This document shows, piece after piece, positions 1 through 5,985 of a stretch of 17,716 bases of DNA. This DNA comes from Deltaproteobacteria bacterium UBA2385 (GTDB lineage: Bacteria > Myxococcota_A > UBA796 > UBA2385): positions 145 through 17,860 of the forward strand of contig DDSR01000477.1 in NCBI GenBank assembly GCA_002343455.1. The letters are read 5' to 3'. The notes under the pieces were generated by a model, which ran no database searches, was not told the DNA's origin, and was given only the letters and a program-made list of their open reading frames with translations. Position 1 is the stretch's first letter. Every line of letters begins with the position of its first letter. Both the position numbers and the translations under genes were made by a program.

Positions 1-1
1 C

Positions 2-1018
2 CAGGTCTTCTTCGTCCACAACCGTGTACAGACCATCGATCGCCTCGCCACCCGCCTGCGCGAGCTGGTGCCCGAGGCCCGGTTCTGCGTCGCGCACGGA
101 CAGATGGCCGAGGAGGAGCTGGAGCGCGTCCTGGTCGGCTTCGTCAACCGGGACAGCCACGTCCTGGTCTGTACGACCATCATCGAGAGCGGCGTAGACA
201 TGCCCGACGTCAACACCATCATCATCGATCGGGCCGACACCATGGGCCTCGCCCAGCTCTACCAGCTCCGCGGCCGGGTCGGGCGAGGCAACCGCCGCGG
301 CTACTGCACCCTGCTCGTCCCGCCCGAAGAGAGCCTCGCCGGCGACGCCGCCCGCCGCCTCCAGGTGCTCGCCGAGCACCACGAGCTCGGCGCCGGCCTG
401 AAGATCGCCCAGGCCGACCTGGAGCTGCGCGGCAGCGGCGAGCTGCTCGGTGACCGCCAGCACGGCGCCCTGGCTGCCGTCGGCCTGGAGACCTACATCG
501 AGCTGCTGGAGGAGGCCGTCGCCGAGGCCAAGGGTGAACAGACCCGCCGCCGCCTCGACCCCGACCTCGAGGTCCCGCTGCCCACCCTCATCCCCGAGAG
601 CTACGTCACCGACCTCGACGACCGCCTCGCCGAGTACAGACGCATCGCCTCCTGCCGCAGCCCGCAGCAGGTGCGCGAGCTCGTCGCCGCCTGGGAGGAC
701 CGCTACGGCGCCCCCCCGCCCGAGGTGCTCAACCTGGGCTGGATGACCGAGATGAAGCTGCGCTGCCGCGAGCTCGGCATCGAGCGCCTGCGCTGGCTGT
801 CGCTGCGGGTCGAGCTCGATCTGCACGAGACCAGCGGGATCAGCGCGGTGCAGCTCGGCAAGATCGTCTCCCAGCAGGGCGAGCGGGTCAGCCTGGTGCG
901 CCGCCCGGGCGCCCCGGCGGAGGAGGCGCCGCGGAGGGTGAAGGTGCGCTTCACCCCGCAGGAGGGCGAGGCGCCGTTCCGGTTCCTGCACTGGGTGCTG
1001 CGGTTGTTCGAGGTGTGA
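2..1018 (+). CDS. mfd: Transcription-repair coupling factor Mfd, C-terminal part (5' truncated by window)
   Basis: Mfd is a cytoplasmic ATP-dependent DNA translocase that pushes stalled RNA polymerase off DNA lesions and recruits the UvrABC excision machinery. The reading frame is open from base 2, so the N-terminal UvrB-like, RNAP-interaction and first RecA-like domains lie outside the window. Visible first is the second RecA-like lobe: FFVHNRVQTI, then TTIIESGVDMPDVNT (helicase motif V) and QLYQLRGRVGRGNRRGYC (motif VI with its arginine finger). Then comes the linker AQADLELRGSGELLGDRQHG, shared by RecG and Mfd. The remainder (YVTDLDDRLAEYRRIA onwards, roughly the last 150 residues) matches the C-terminal TRCF domain that masks UvrA binding. 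That domain separates Mfd from RecG, which lacks it. The gene ends in TGA at 1016-1018, a few bases before a palindrome and a convergent pseudogene. Identification is firm. Confidence 0.96.
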   Translation, partial: QVFFVHNRVQTIDRLATRLRELVPEARFCVAHGQMAEEELERVLVGFVNRDSHVLVCTTIIESGVDMPDVNTIIIDRADTMGLAQLYQLRGRVGRGNRRGYCTLLVPPEESLAGDAARRLQVLAEHHELGAGLKIAQADLELRGSGELLGDRQHGALAAVGLETYIELLEEAVAEAKGEQTRRRLDPDLEVPLPTLIPESYVTDLDDRLAEYRRIASCRSPQQVRELVAAWEDRYGAPPPEVLNLGWMTEMKLRCRELGIERLRWLSLRVELDLHETSGISAVQLGKIVSQQGERVSLVRRPGAPAEEAPRRVKVRFTPQEGEAPFRFLHWVLRLFEV

Positions 1019-1034
1019 GGGTGGGGGGCCATAG

Positions 1035-1054
1035 GGGCGCGATTCATCGCGCCC
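1035..1054. repeat. Perfect 9-bp-arm palindrome between mfd and the convergent pseudogene
   Basis: GGGCGCGAT-TC-ATCGCGCCC reads as an inverted repeat with 9-bp arms and a 2-base centre, starting 17 bases after the mfd stop. It sits between two convergent reading frames and contains the stop codon of the minus-strand hydrolase remnant. It could serve as a bidirectional transcription end, but it has no T tract on either side. It also has the look of a REP-like palindromic unit. Only one copy is seen here, so a dispersed repeat is inference. Confidence 0.5.
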
Positions 1055-1781
1055 GTCGTGGACGGTCACATCGGTCGCGCGGGTCTGTCTGCGGCGGTCC
1101 CAGGGCCGCGGCCCAGGCGAAGCCGGCCTGCCAGACCTCCTCGTCGAAGGACCCGTGACCGGCGCCGTCAACCCGGTGGACCTCTACCGTCGCCCCGGCC
1201 TCCTGCGCACCCTGGCCGGTCCAGATTCTGCCAGCAGGTCTGGGCGTCGACGGGATACCCCGCTGACACCGGCCAGACCCCCGCGAAGACGCCGGGCCAG
1301 TGAATGGCGAGGTCCCAACAGGCGCTGCCTGAGGCGCTGATGCCGGTACAGACGACGTGGTTCGGGTCCAGGGGGTATTGCGTGAGCGCGTGGGCGAGCG
1401 CTGCAGCCTGGGCCTCACGGATCGCGGCGCGCAGGCCGGGTCGTCTCACAAGGCGAAGGTAGGCCCGCTCGGACCGCGATCGGTAGAAGACGTTGTAGCC
1501 GTCGAGCTGCAGGAATGCCCACGGTTGTTCCGTCCGGGGCAGCCGTCGGGATGAAAGGTCGCGGTGCGTCGGATGAGCGGGCATGAGGATGACAGGCAGC
1601 GGACCGTCGTGATCGGCGGGCAGCACCAGGTGGTAGCCGAGCGCCTGACCGCGGAGGGTCGTGACCGTCTCGGAGTGGCGCACGACCTCGGAGGGCCAGG
1701 CGAGGGCGGAGGCGAGCAAGGCGGTGAGCAGCAGGTGGTTCTCGCGGTCAGGGGGAGGTAGCGTAGCCGCGCGGGAGGTCT
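1044..1781 (-). pseudogene. Alpha/beta hydrolase (esterase/depolymerase-like), frameshifted and internally deleted
   Basis: Two minus-strand frames together spell most of a secreted serine hydrolase. The upstream frame has a hydrophobic leader (LLLTALLASALA), a first strand (LGYHLVLPADHDGPLPVILM) and the nucleophile elbow CTGISASGSACWDLA, followed by FAGVWPVSAGYP. This frame then turns into low-complexity sequence and stops at 1168. The second frame picks up with GAQEAGATVEVHRVDGAGHGSFDEEVW, where GAGHG carries the expected catalytic histidine, and ends at 1044. The switch lies near 1210-1235. The stretch that should hold the catalytic aspartate, usually some 40-50 residues between the two parts, is absent. 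A deletion is therefore more likely than a single-base error. There is no convincing ATG, GTG or SD before the leader: a 49-bp palindromic repeat abuts the 5' end. The gene appears dead. The exact substrate class cannot be told. Confidence 0.72.
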
Positions 1782-1830
1782 GGCGGACATTTTCCGGCTC
1801 TTCGATTTGAACCGGGCGAAAATGTCCGCC
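1782..1830. repeat. 49-bp palindromic repeat, copy A
   Basis: Perfect 13-bp inverted arms (GGCGGACATTTTC and GAAAATGTCCGCC) flank a 23-base core. The first 17 core bases (CGGCTCTTCGATTTGAA) are identical in copy B at 1929-1977, while the last six differ (CCGGGC here). The element sits at the 5' edge of the decayed hydrolase gene. The arms could form a strong hairpin or act as paired transposase-recognition ends, so a REPIN or MITE-type element is plausible. No transposase gene is in the window. Confidence 0.75.
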
Positions 1831-1928
1831 TTTCCGCTCGATCCGGGCCTTCTGGCAAGCGCGGTCTCTCGCACAACAACGTATTTTCAATCATTTAGCA
1901 GCAGAAACCTCAGATGGAACGCCACGTT

Positions 1929-1977
1929 CGCGGACATTTTCCGGCTCTTCGATTTGAATTCGCCGAAAATGTCCGCG
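1929..1977. repeat. 49-bp palindromic repeat, copy B
   Basis: It has the same length and orientation as copy A, with perfect 13-bp arms CGCGGACATTTTC and GAAAATGTCCGCG, the same 17-base core and a variable hexamer TTCGCC. The outermost base pair is swapped relative to copy A (G..C there, C..G here), so both copies keep a complete 13-bp stem. Copy starts are 147 bases apart. The sequence between the copies (1831-1928) is less GC-rich than its surroundings and shows no gene. Confidence 0.75.
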
Positions 1978-2193
1978 ACTCCGCCCGCGGCAGCCCCGCG
2001 GCTCCAGCACGGCTACTCCCCGGCCCCGGCCTCGCTGGCGATCAGCTGCGAGCGCAAGGCCGGCTGAGGCCAACGCCAGCACTTCAACGATCCGGTCGTG
2101 CTTCACGTCGAGGTACCTGGGAGAGAGGTGGACTACAGGTCGATATCAGCCGGCTTGCGGAAGTGTCTGCGCGCATGAAGAGCAGCAGCGCGT
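1978..2193. other. Non-coding or eroded stretch with no recognised gene
   Basis: Both strands were read. Short open frames exist, for example a minus-strand stretch around 2040-2140 that translates to RYLDVKHDRIVEVLALASAGLALAA in two adjoining pieces. None has a credible start, ribosome-binding site, length or recognisable domain. It may be the remains of a gene lost together with the neighbouring hydrolase. Confidence 0.4.
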
Positions 2194-2212
2194 TGACCGG
2201 GGACCCCGGTCA
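2194..2212. other. 19-base palindrome overlapping the vapC stop codon
   Basis: TGACCGGGGACCCCGGTCA is perfectly self-complementary around one central base. The minus-strand vapC stop (2210-2212) forms its edge. As RNA it would give a GC-only stem of about eight pairs with a three-base loop directly at the end of vapC. No U tract follows, so it is not a standard intrinsic terminator. mRNA 3'-end protection or pausing is possible. Confidence 0.45.
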
Positions 2213-2626
2213 GGTCGAGGGCAACCACTGCAGATTGAATGGGTAGTGAGCATGGATATCCTGGTAATCTCGATCCGTGGTGAGCAGGATCCCGTCGATC
2301 CTCAAGGTCATGGCGACGATGAGTGCGTCGACCGCGCCCACCTGCACTCCGCTGGACCTGCAGGCATTCGCCGCCTGGGCCGCACCCACATGGTCGTCCT
2401 CCGTCGCCAGCAGCGGAGGGAAGGGACCCAGCACGCGCATCAGCCTTTTGAACTGAGCTTCGTGACGGATTCCGGAGAGCAGCTCCTGCTTGACGATTCC
2501 AGGCAGTACGACGGGTTGCCCATCTTCCACGAGGCTTCGAAAAAGTCGAGCAGCATATGGGACCACTCCCGCTTGGGAAGGCCTCCGCAACGCGAGGGAC
2601 CAGACCGAGGTGTCGACCACAATCAC
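2210..2626 (-). CDS. vapC: VapC-type PIN-domain ribonuclease toxin
   Basis: This is a 138-residue single PIN domain, the usual VapC length. Members are Mg2+-dependent endoribonucleases that cut tRNA or rRNA when not held by their VapB partner. The acidic active-site residues are visible: D5 in VVDTSVW, E48 in IVKQELLSG, D100 in AVDALI and D118 in LLTTDRDY. The ATG (2624-2626) overlaps the stop of the upstream vapB (2623-2625), so translation is coupled and antitoxin is made first. All catalytic positions are intact and the frame is clean, so the toxin is probably functional. It lies beside a decayed region with repeats, fitting a mobile toxin-antitoxin cassette. The RNA target cannot be read from sequence. 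Confidence 0.93.
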   Translation of the reverse strand: MIVVDTSVWSLALRRPSQAGVVPYAARLFRSLVEDGQPVVLPGIVKQELLSGIRHEAQFKRLMRVLGPFPPLLATEDDHVGAAQAANACRSSGVQVGAVDALIVAMTLRIDGILLTTDRDYQDIHAHYPFNLQWLPST

Positions 2627-2823
2627 GAGGCCGACCGTGCCCGCTTGTAGTCGTAGTCCGGGTCGAAGTCGAAGCTGCCGAACTCGGCGAGGGCCTGGAC
2701 TCGCTTGAGGTAGTCGACGTACTCCGCGAGCGCGGCGTTCACGGCCTCGCGCTTGGTGCGGTGCTTCCCGAGCTGGACCGCGAGATCGACCAGGTCGTCG
2801 TCGAGGTTGAGGTTGGTGGGCAT
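2623..2823 (-). CDS. vapB: VapB-type antitoxin
   Basis: This 66-residue protein is made just upstream of, and overlapping, vapC. The N-terminal half (MPTNLNLDDDLVDLAVQLG, then KHRTKREAVNAALAEYV) is the short ribbon-helix-helix DNA-binding part typical of the VapB antitoxin family. The TKREAVNAAL helix is characteristic. The C-terminal tail (FGSFDFDPDYDYKRAR) is acidic and aromatic and is the expected toxin-neutralising segment that occupies the PIN groove. The ATG at 2821-2823 follows a GGGAG-type ribosome site. Family knowledge says that VapB or the VapBC complex represses its own promoter. The operator should lie in 2824-2990, which is shared with the divergent pseudopilin-like gene. Confidence 0.92.
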   Translation of the reverse strand: MPTNLNLDDDLVDLAVQLGKHRTKREAVNAALAEYVDYLKRVQALAEFGSFDFDPDYDYKRARSAS

Positions 2824-2897
2824 GTCGGTCTCCCGTACTGGTTCACACAGCTACCCACACACGACCTCATTGGCAAGCGGTGGTGGCAATGGCCTGC

Positions 2898-2959
2898 CGA
2901 AGAGCCGCGAAGGTCAATCGGCTCCCAACCCCTGACGGTTTGTCAGCGACCGCTCTTCG
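2898..2959. other. Nested inverted repeats in the vapB / pseudopilin-like intergenic region
   Basis: Bases 2898-2905 (CGAAGAGC) pair perfectly with 2952-2959 (GCTCTTCG). Inside, GGTC (2912-2915) pairs with GACC (2948-2951), and CTGAC (2932-2936) with GTCAG (2942-2946) around a GGTTT loop. A competing stem, GAGCCG (2902-2907) with CGGCTC (2919-2924), shares bases with the outer stem, so the two are mutually exclusive. It could be a structured leader or a protein-binding site for either divergent gene. No known riboswitch is recognised. Confidence 0.4.
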
Positions 2960-2992
2960 AGGACCCCGTCCCCATCGCCCCAAGGCCGGCAC

Positions 2993-3019
2993 GGTTGGTG
3001 CTTGAGAGGAGCACCAACC
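2993..3019 (+). promoter_or_regulatory. Perfect 10-bp hairpin just upstream of the pseudopilin-like start
   Basis: GGTTGGTGCT (2993-3002) and AGCACCAACC (3010-3019) are perfect complements around a TGAGAGG loop. The right arm ends two bases before the Shine-Dalgarno AGGAGAGG (3022-3029) of the gene starting at 3032. As RNA it would sit directly against the ribosome site. As DNA it could be an operator, perhaps for VapB. The loop itself carries a GAGAGG decoy resembling the SD. Confidence 0.5.
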
Positions 3020-3031
3020 ACAGGAGAGGCC

Positions 3032-3745
3032 ATGGACGACCAAGCCCCCAGCCGACGGATGACCTGGATCAGCATCGCACTGGGCACTGGCGCCGTGCTC
3101 TTTCTGGTGTGCGGGGCTCTCCTCTCTCGAGTGAACTCCCTCTCCACTTCACACGCGTATGACACCCTGTTCGTCATGAAACAGATGGAGAGCAACCTCG
3201 CGATGTACGCCGCCAAACACAAGGGGCGCTTCCCAGAAACTGCCGAGGACCTGCAGAAGCTCCACAGGAGCTTCCCCAACAACACCTGGCCGACCGACGC
3301 CTGGGGCGGTCCGATCACCTATCGCCGCACCGCCGACGGCTACACCCTCACCTCGCTCGGCAAGGACGGCAAGCCCGGCGGCGACGGCGAGGACACCGAC
3401 CTGATCGTCAGCAGTCCCACCCGGTCAGCATCGCCTCCCCCCCGCGGAGACAGCCGATACCCCGTCCCCAGACTCTCCGTCAGCCCCAGGTTCTTCAGCT
3501 TCCGGACATTGAGCTTGAAGGGCTCCTTCTCCTGCCCGACCATCACGCACAGATCTCCGGCCCGCACGCCGGGATGCGCGCGCACGACCTCCAGGGTCCG
3601 GCGGGTCCAGGCTCCCTCGCCAGCCCGCTCGTCCAGCCGCCGCAGCCGCTCGCGCAGGGCCCGACTCTCCTCCTCGGTGTCGGCCAGGCTCTGGCGCAGC
3701 TCGATGCGCGGGTCGGCCCGGAGGGGGCCGAGCTCGATGCGGTAG
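3032..3745 (+). CDS. Small membrane-anchored pseudopilin-like protein (GspG C-terminal motif), 3' end probably frameshifted
   Basis: The ATG at 3032 is chosen because AGGAGAGG stands three bases upstream (3022-3029); an in-frame start at 3002 would lie in the hairpin. The protein has a short polar N-terminus, one membrane segment (about residues 10-31, TWISIALGTGAVLFLVCGALL) and a helix (MKQMESNLAMYAAKHKGRFP). It then has WPTDAWGGPITYRRTADGYTLTSLGKDGKPGGDGEDTDLIVS, which closely follows the C-terminal calcium-loop region of type II secretion major pseudopilin GspG. The canonical prepilin cleavage motif (G before FTLxE) is missing, so it is probably not processed as a true pilin. Real homology ends near 3415. 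Beyond that the frame is antisense to the next gene and reads as Arg/Ser-rich shadow. Removing one C from the run at 3437-3443 would end the protein at TGA 3510-3512. Confidence 0.6.
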   Translation: MDDQAPSRRMTWISIALGTGAVLFLVCGALLSRVNSLSTSHAYDTLFVMKQMESNLAMYAAKHKGRFPETAEDLQKLHRSFPNNTWPTDAWGGPITYRRTADGYTLTSLGKDGKPGGDGEDTDLIVSSPTRSASPPPRGDSRYPVPRLSVSPRFFSFRTLSLKGSFSCPTITHRSPARTPGCARTTSRVRRVQAPSPARSSSRRSRSRRARLSSSVSARLWRSSMRGSARRGPSSMR

Positions 3746-3990
3746 ACCTGCCCCTCCGCCCGCCGGTTCAGCTCCTCCACCAGGGCCTCCCGCGAAGGGA
3801 AGCCCGCCCGCCTGGCGTCGGCCTCGGTGAGCTGGTCGAGCTCGACCGGGGCGACCGACGGGATGCTGAGCTCGCCGATGGCGGTGAGCAGGGTGCCGCC
3901 AGAGCGCACGGAGGGGCGGCGCCAGCGGCGGAAGGCCAGGGTGATGACGCCGCTGCGGATTCCGTCGAGTTGCTGCTGTCGAAAGAGCAT
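3340..3990 (-). CDS. ASCH-like domain plus C-terminal winged-helix protein, 3' end probably frameshifted
   Basis: The start ATG at 3988-3990 follows a CTGGAGA ribosome site. Residues about 1-95 (MLFRQQQLDGIRSG, then VTLAFRRWRRPSVRSGGTL, GELSIPSVAPVELDQLTEADARRAGF) resemble a group of ASCH-domain proteins, whose fold is related to RNA-binding PUA domains. A charged helix (TEEESRALRERLRRLDERAG) leads to a winged-helix-like end (TLEVVRAHPGVRAGDLCVMVG, LNVRKLKNLGLTES, GYRLSPRG). After SPRG the frame runs antisense through the pseudopilin-like gene to 3340 with an unconvincing tail. With six rather than seven G in the run at 3437-3443, it would read SPRGEAMLTGWDC and stop at 3408-3410, a natural-looking end. 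Function is unknown; RNA or nucleotide binding is inferred from the fold only. Confidence 0.75.
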   Translation of the reverse strand: MLFRQQQLDGIRSGVITLAFRRWRRPSVRSGGTLLTAIGELSIPSVAPVELDQLTEADARRAGFPSREALVEELNRRAEGQVYRIELGPLRADPRIELRQSLADTEEESRALRERLRRLDERAGEGAWTRRTLEVVRAHPGVRAGDLCVMVGQEKEPFKLNVRKLKNLGLTESLGTGYRLSPRGGGDADRVGLLTIRSVSSPSPPGLPSLPSEVRV

Positions 3991-4042
3991 GGCGGGGTCT
4001 CCAGGAACGTGCCTATCCCCCCTTGCCTTCCCCCGCGACCAT

Positions 4043-4064
4043 GGTTAGTGCCCGCTCACTAACC
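4043..4064 (+). promoter_or_regulatory. Palindromic operator candidate for the TetR regulator
   Basis: GGTTAGTG (4043-4050) and CACTAACC (4057-4064) are perfect inverted arms separated by six bases (CCCGCT). It lies 11 bases before the tetR start, in the 85-bp gap between tetR and the divergent ASCH gene. Size, symmetry and place fit a TetR-family operator with autoregulation of the whole efflux operon. The right arm runs into CTGGAGA (4064-4070), which serves as the tetR ribosome site. Confidence 0.7.
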
Positions 4065-4075
4065 TGGAGACCCCC

Positions 4076-4666
4076 ATGGTCCGCCCCCGAAAGCACAGCG
4101 ACGAGGAGCTCCTCGACGCCGCGCGTGCGGTCTTCCTGGAGCACGGGCCCGCCGCCTCGACCAGCCTGATCGCCGACGCGGTGGGCCTCTCCCAGCCCGC
4201 CCTGTTCAAGCGCTTCGGCACGAAGGAGCAGCTGCTGATCCGCGCCCTGATGCCCGGTCCGGACATCGCCTGGGCGCAGGCGCTCGAAGCCGGTCCCGAC
4301 GACCGGCCGATCCGCGAGCAGCTGGAGGAGGTGCTGCTGCTGGCGATGGACTTCTTCGACGGGGCGATGCCCTGCCTGATGACGCTGAAGGCGGCGGGCA
4401 TCGACTTCCCCGAGATGATGCGGGCGATGCCCGAGCCCCCTCCCCTGCGCGCCCGGCGCACGGCCCGCGACTGGTTCCAGCGGGCGATGGACCAGGGCCG
4501 GATCCGGCAGGCCGACGCGGACGCGGCGGCGCTGGCGATGATCGGCTCGATCCAGGCGCGGGCGGCGATGAGCCACATCTTCGGCGAGGCCCGCCCGACG
4601 GCGGACGAGCGCCACTCTCATGTGCGGGCAGTGGCCGAGCTGCTCTGGCGAGGACTCTGTCCATGA
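4076..4666 (+). CDS. TetR-family transcriptional repressor of the efflux operon
   Basis: This 196-residue protein has the usual TetR length. The N-terminal helix-turn-helix is clear: HSDEELLDAARAVFLEHG, then TSLIADAVGLSQPALFKRFGTKEQLL (about residues 8-56). The C-terminal part (from about residue 60) is the variable helical ligand-binding and dimer domain. The ATG at 4076 follows CTGGAGA at suitable spacing and lies 11 bases after the palindrome. The stop overlaps the start of the outer membrane factor gene (ATGATG at 4663-4668). Repressor and pump are therefore translated as one coupled unit, and the regulator likely senses a substrate of the pump and releases its own operator. The ligand cannot be inferred. 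Confidence 0.92.
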   Translation: MVRPRKHSDEELLDAARAVFLEHGPAASTSLIADAVGLSQPALFKRFGTKEQLLIRALMPGPDIAWAQALEAGPDDRPIREQLEEVLLLAMDFFDGAMPCLMTLKAAGIDFPEMMRAMPEPPPLRARRTARDWFQRAMDQGRIRQADADAAALAMIGSIQARAAMSHIFGEARPTADERHSHVRAVAELLWRGLCP

Positions 4667-5985
4667 TGCTCCTGCTGCTCCTCTTCGTCCAGCTCGCCCA
4701 GGCCCAGGAGCCCTGGTGGACCTCCTGGGACGAGCCCGAGCTGAGCGCGCTGATCGAGGAGGGCCTGCAGGCCAACCCCGACCTCGGCGCGCTGGACGCC
4801 CTGGCCCGCCAGCAGCAGGCCCTGGCGGCCCAGGGCATGGCGGACTTCCTGCCCTCGCTCTCCTTCGACGTGCAGGGGCAGCTCGCCCCCTACGACTCGC
4901 TGGGCTTCGGCTTCGGCCTGCCGGGAGGGACGACGGGTCCGGACACCTACGGCACGGGCAGCGCCAAGCTGAACGCGGGGCTGATGGTGGACCTCTGGGG
5001 GCGCAATGTGACGGGCTGGCAGGCGGGCCGGCTGGACGCGGCGGCGGCGGCGGGGGACCACGAGGCCCGCGCCGTGCTGATGGCCAGCAGCATCGCCGGG
5101 GCCTGGCTGGACACGGCGGCCGCGGCCCGGCAGGTGGCCCTGGTCGAGGAGCAGGAGCGGGTCGCCAGCGAGCTGCTGGAGATCGTCCAGCTCCGCTACG
5201 AGGGCGGCTCGGCCTCGGCCCTGGACCTGCTCCAGCAGCGCCAGCAGCAGGCCTCTGTCCGCGCCCAGCTCCCCCTCGCCCGCGCCTCGCTGCGCACGGC
5301 CCAGCTCCGCCTCGCGGTGCTGCTGGCCCGCGATCCGCAGGGCGAGCTGCCCTCCCCTCCCCCTGACCTGCCCACGCTGCCGGCGGCGCCCGACCTGGGC
5401 TCTCCCCTGGACCTGGCCGAGCAGCGCCCCGATCTGCGCGCCGCCCTGGACCGGGCCGAGGCCGCCGGCCTGCGCCGCTCGGCCGCCCTGCGGGCCCTGC
5501 TGCCGACGCTGGGGCTGTCCGCCTCGGCGGGCTGGCAGGCGACCTGGATCGAGGAGTGGAACGAGCAGGACACCTGGACGGTCGGCGGCAGCCTGAGCGT
5601 GCCGATCTTCAACGGCGGCTCGACGCACGCCGGCCGGCGGGCCAACCGCGCAGCGGAGGAGGTCCGGCGCCTGCAGCTGGAGAGCGCCCTGCGCAGCGCG
5701 GTCCAGGAGGTGGAGAGCGCCCGCTACGCCGAAGAGCAGCAGGCCCTGCGCCTGCAGGCCGCCACGACCCAGCGCGAGGCCGCCGAGGCCGCCTGGACCG
5801 TCGCCGGCCAGGCCTACGCCGCCGGCACCGCCGACTACCTCCAGGTCCAGAGCGCCCTGTCCACCCTCCTCGCGGCCCGCCTGGGCGAGCTGCAGGCCTC
5901 CCGCGACCGCCTCGGCGCGCTCATCCAGCTCCACCAGGCCATGGGCGGCGCCTGGACAGAAACCCTGAATGAGGACTCTCCATGA
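4663..5985 (+). CDS. TolC/OprM-type outer membrane efflux protein
   Basis: This 440-residue outer membrane factor forms the exit duct of a tripartite efflux system. Residues 1-14 are a hydrophobic signal peptide (MMLLLLLFVQLAQA) with an AQA-Q cleavage site; no lipobox cysteine is present. The body shows the duplicated OEP pattern. A first repeat (PELSALIEEGLQANPDLGAL) is followed by long coiled helices rich in Q, A, E and R (VALVEEQERVASELLEIVQL and RYEGGSASALDLLQQRQQQA). A second repeat has AEQRPDLRAALDRAEAAGL, the beta segment WTVGGSLSVPIFNGGSTHAG, and a final helix hairpin ending AYAAGTADYLQVQSALSTLL. The start shares four bases with the tetR stop; ATG 4663 and ATG 4666 are both possible. 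The end overlaps the adaptor gene. The RPDL and PIFNGG motifs are family hallmarks, so the call is firm. Confidence 0.94.
   Translation: MMLLLLLFVQLAQAQEPWWTSWDEPELSALIEEGLQANPDLGALDALARQQQALAAQGMADFLPSLSFDVQGQLAPYDSLGFGFGLPGGTTGPDTYGTGSAKLNAGLMVDLWGRNVTGWQAGRLDAAAAAGDHEARAVLMASSIAGAWLDTAAAARQVALVEEQERVASELLEIVQLRYEGGSASALDLLQQRQQQASVRAQLPLARASLRTAQLRLAVLLARDPQGELPSPPPDLPTLPAAPDLGSPLDLAEQRPDLRAALDRAEAAGLRRSAALRALLPTLGLSASAGWQATWIEEWNEQDTWTVGGSLSVPIFNGGSTHAGRRANRAAEEVRRLQLESALRSAVQEVESARYAEEQQALRLQAATTQREAAEAAWTVAGQAYAAGTADYLQVQSALSTLLAARLGELQASRDRLGALIQLHQAMGGAWTETLNEDSP

Noticed and set aside
1782..1929. 147-base spacing of the two repeats being exactly three repeat lengths
   Set aside because: No third copy lies between them, so the arithmetic is likely chance.
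1782..1977. Complete insertion sequence bounded by the two 49-bp repeats
   Set aside because: Each copy is a palindrome on its own, both have the same orientation, and the 98 bases between them hold no transposase.
2898..2959. tRNA or integron attC site
   Set aside because: No cloverleaf with T-arm and anticodon features, and no attC core sites (RYYYAAC / GTTRRRY) in the right places.
4618..5934. Minus-strand 438-codon frame opposite the outer membrane factor
   Set aside because: Gly/Gln/Arg-rich shadow with no ribosome site or known motif, fully covered by the real plus-strand gene.
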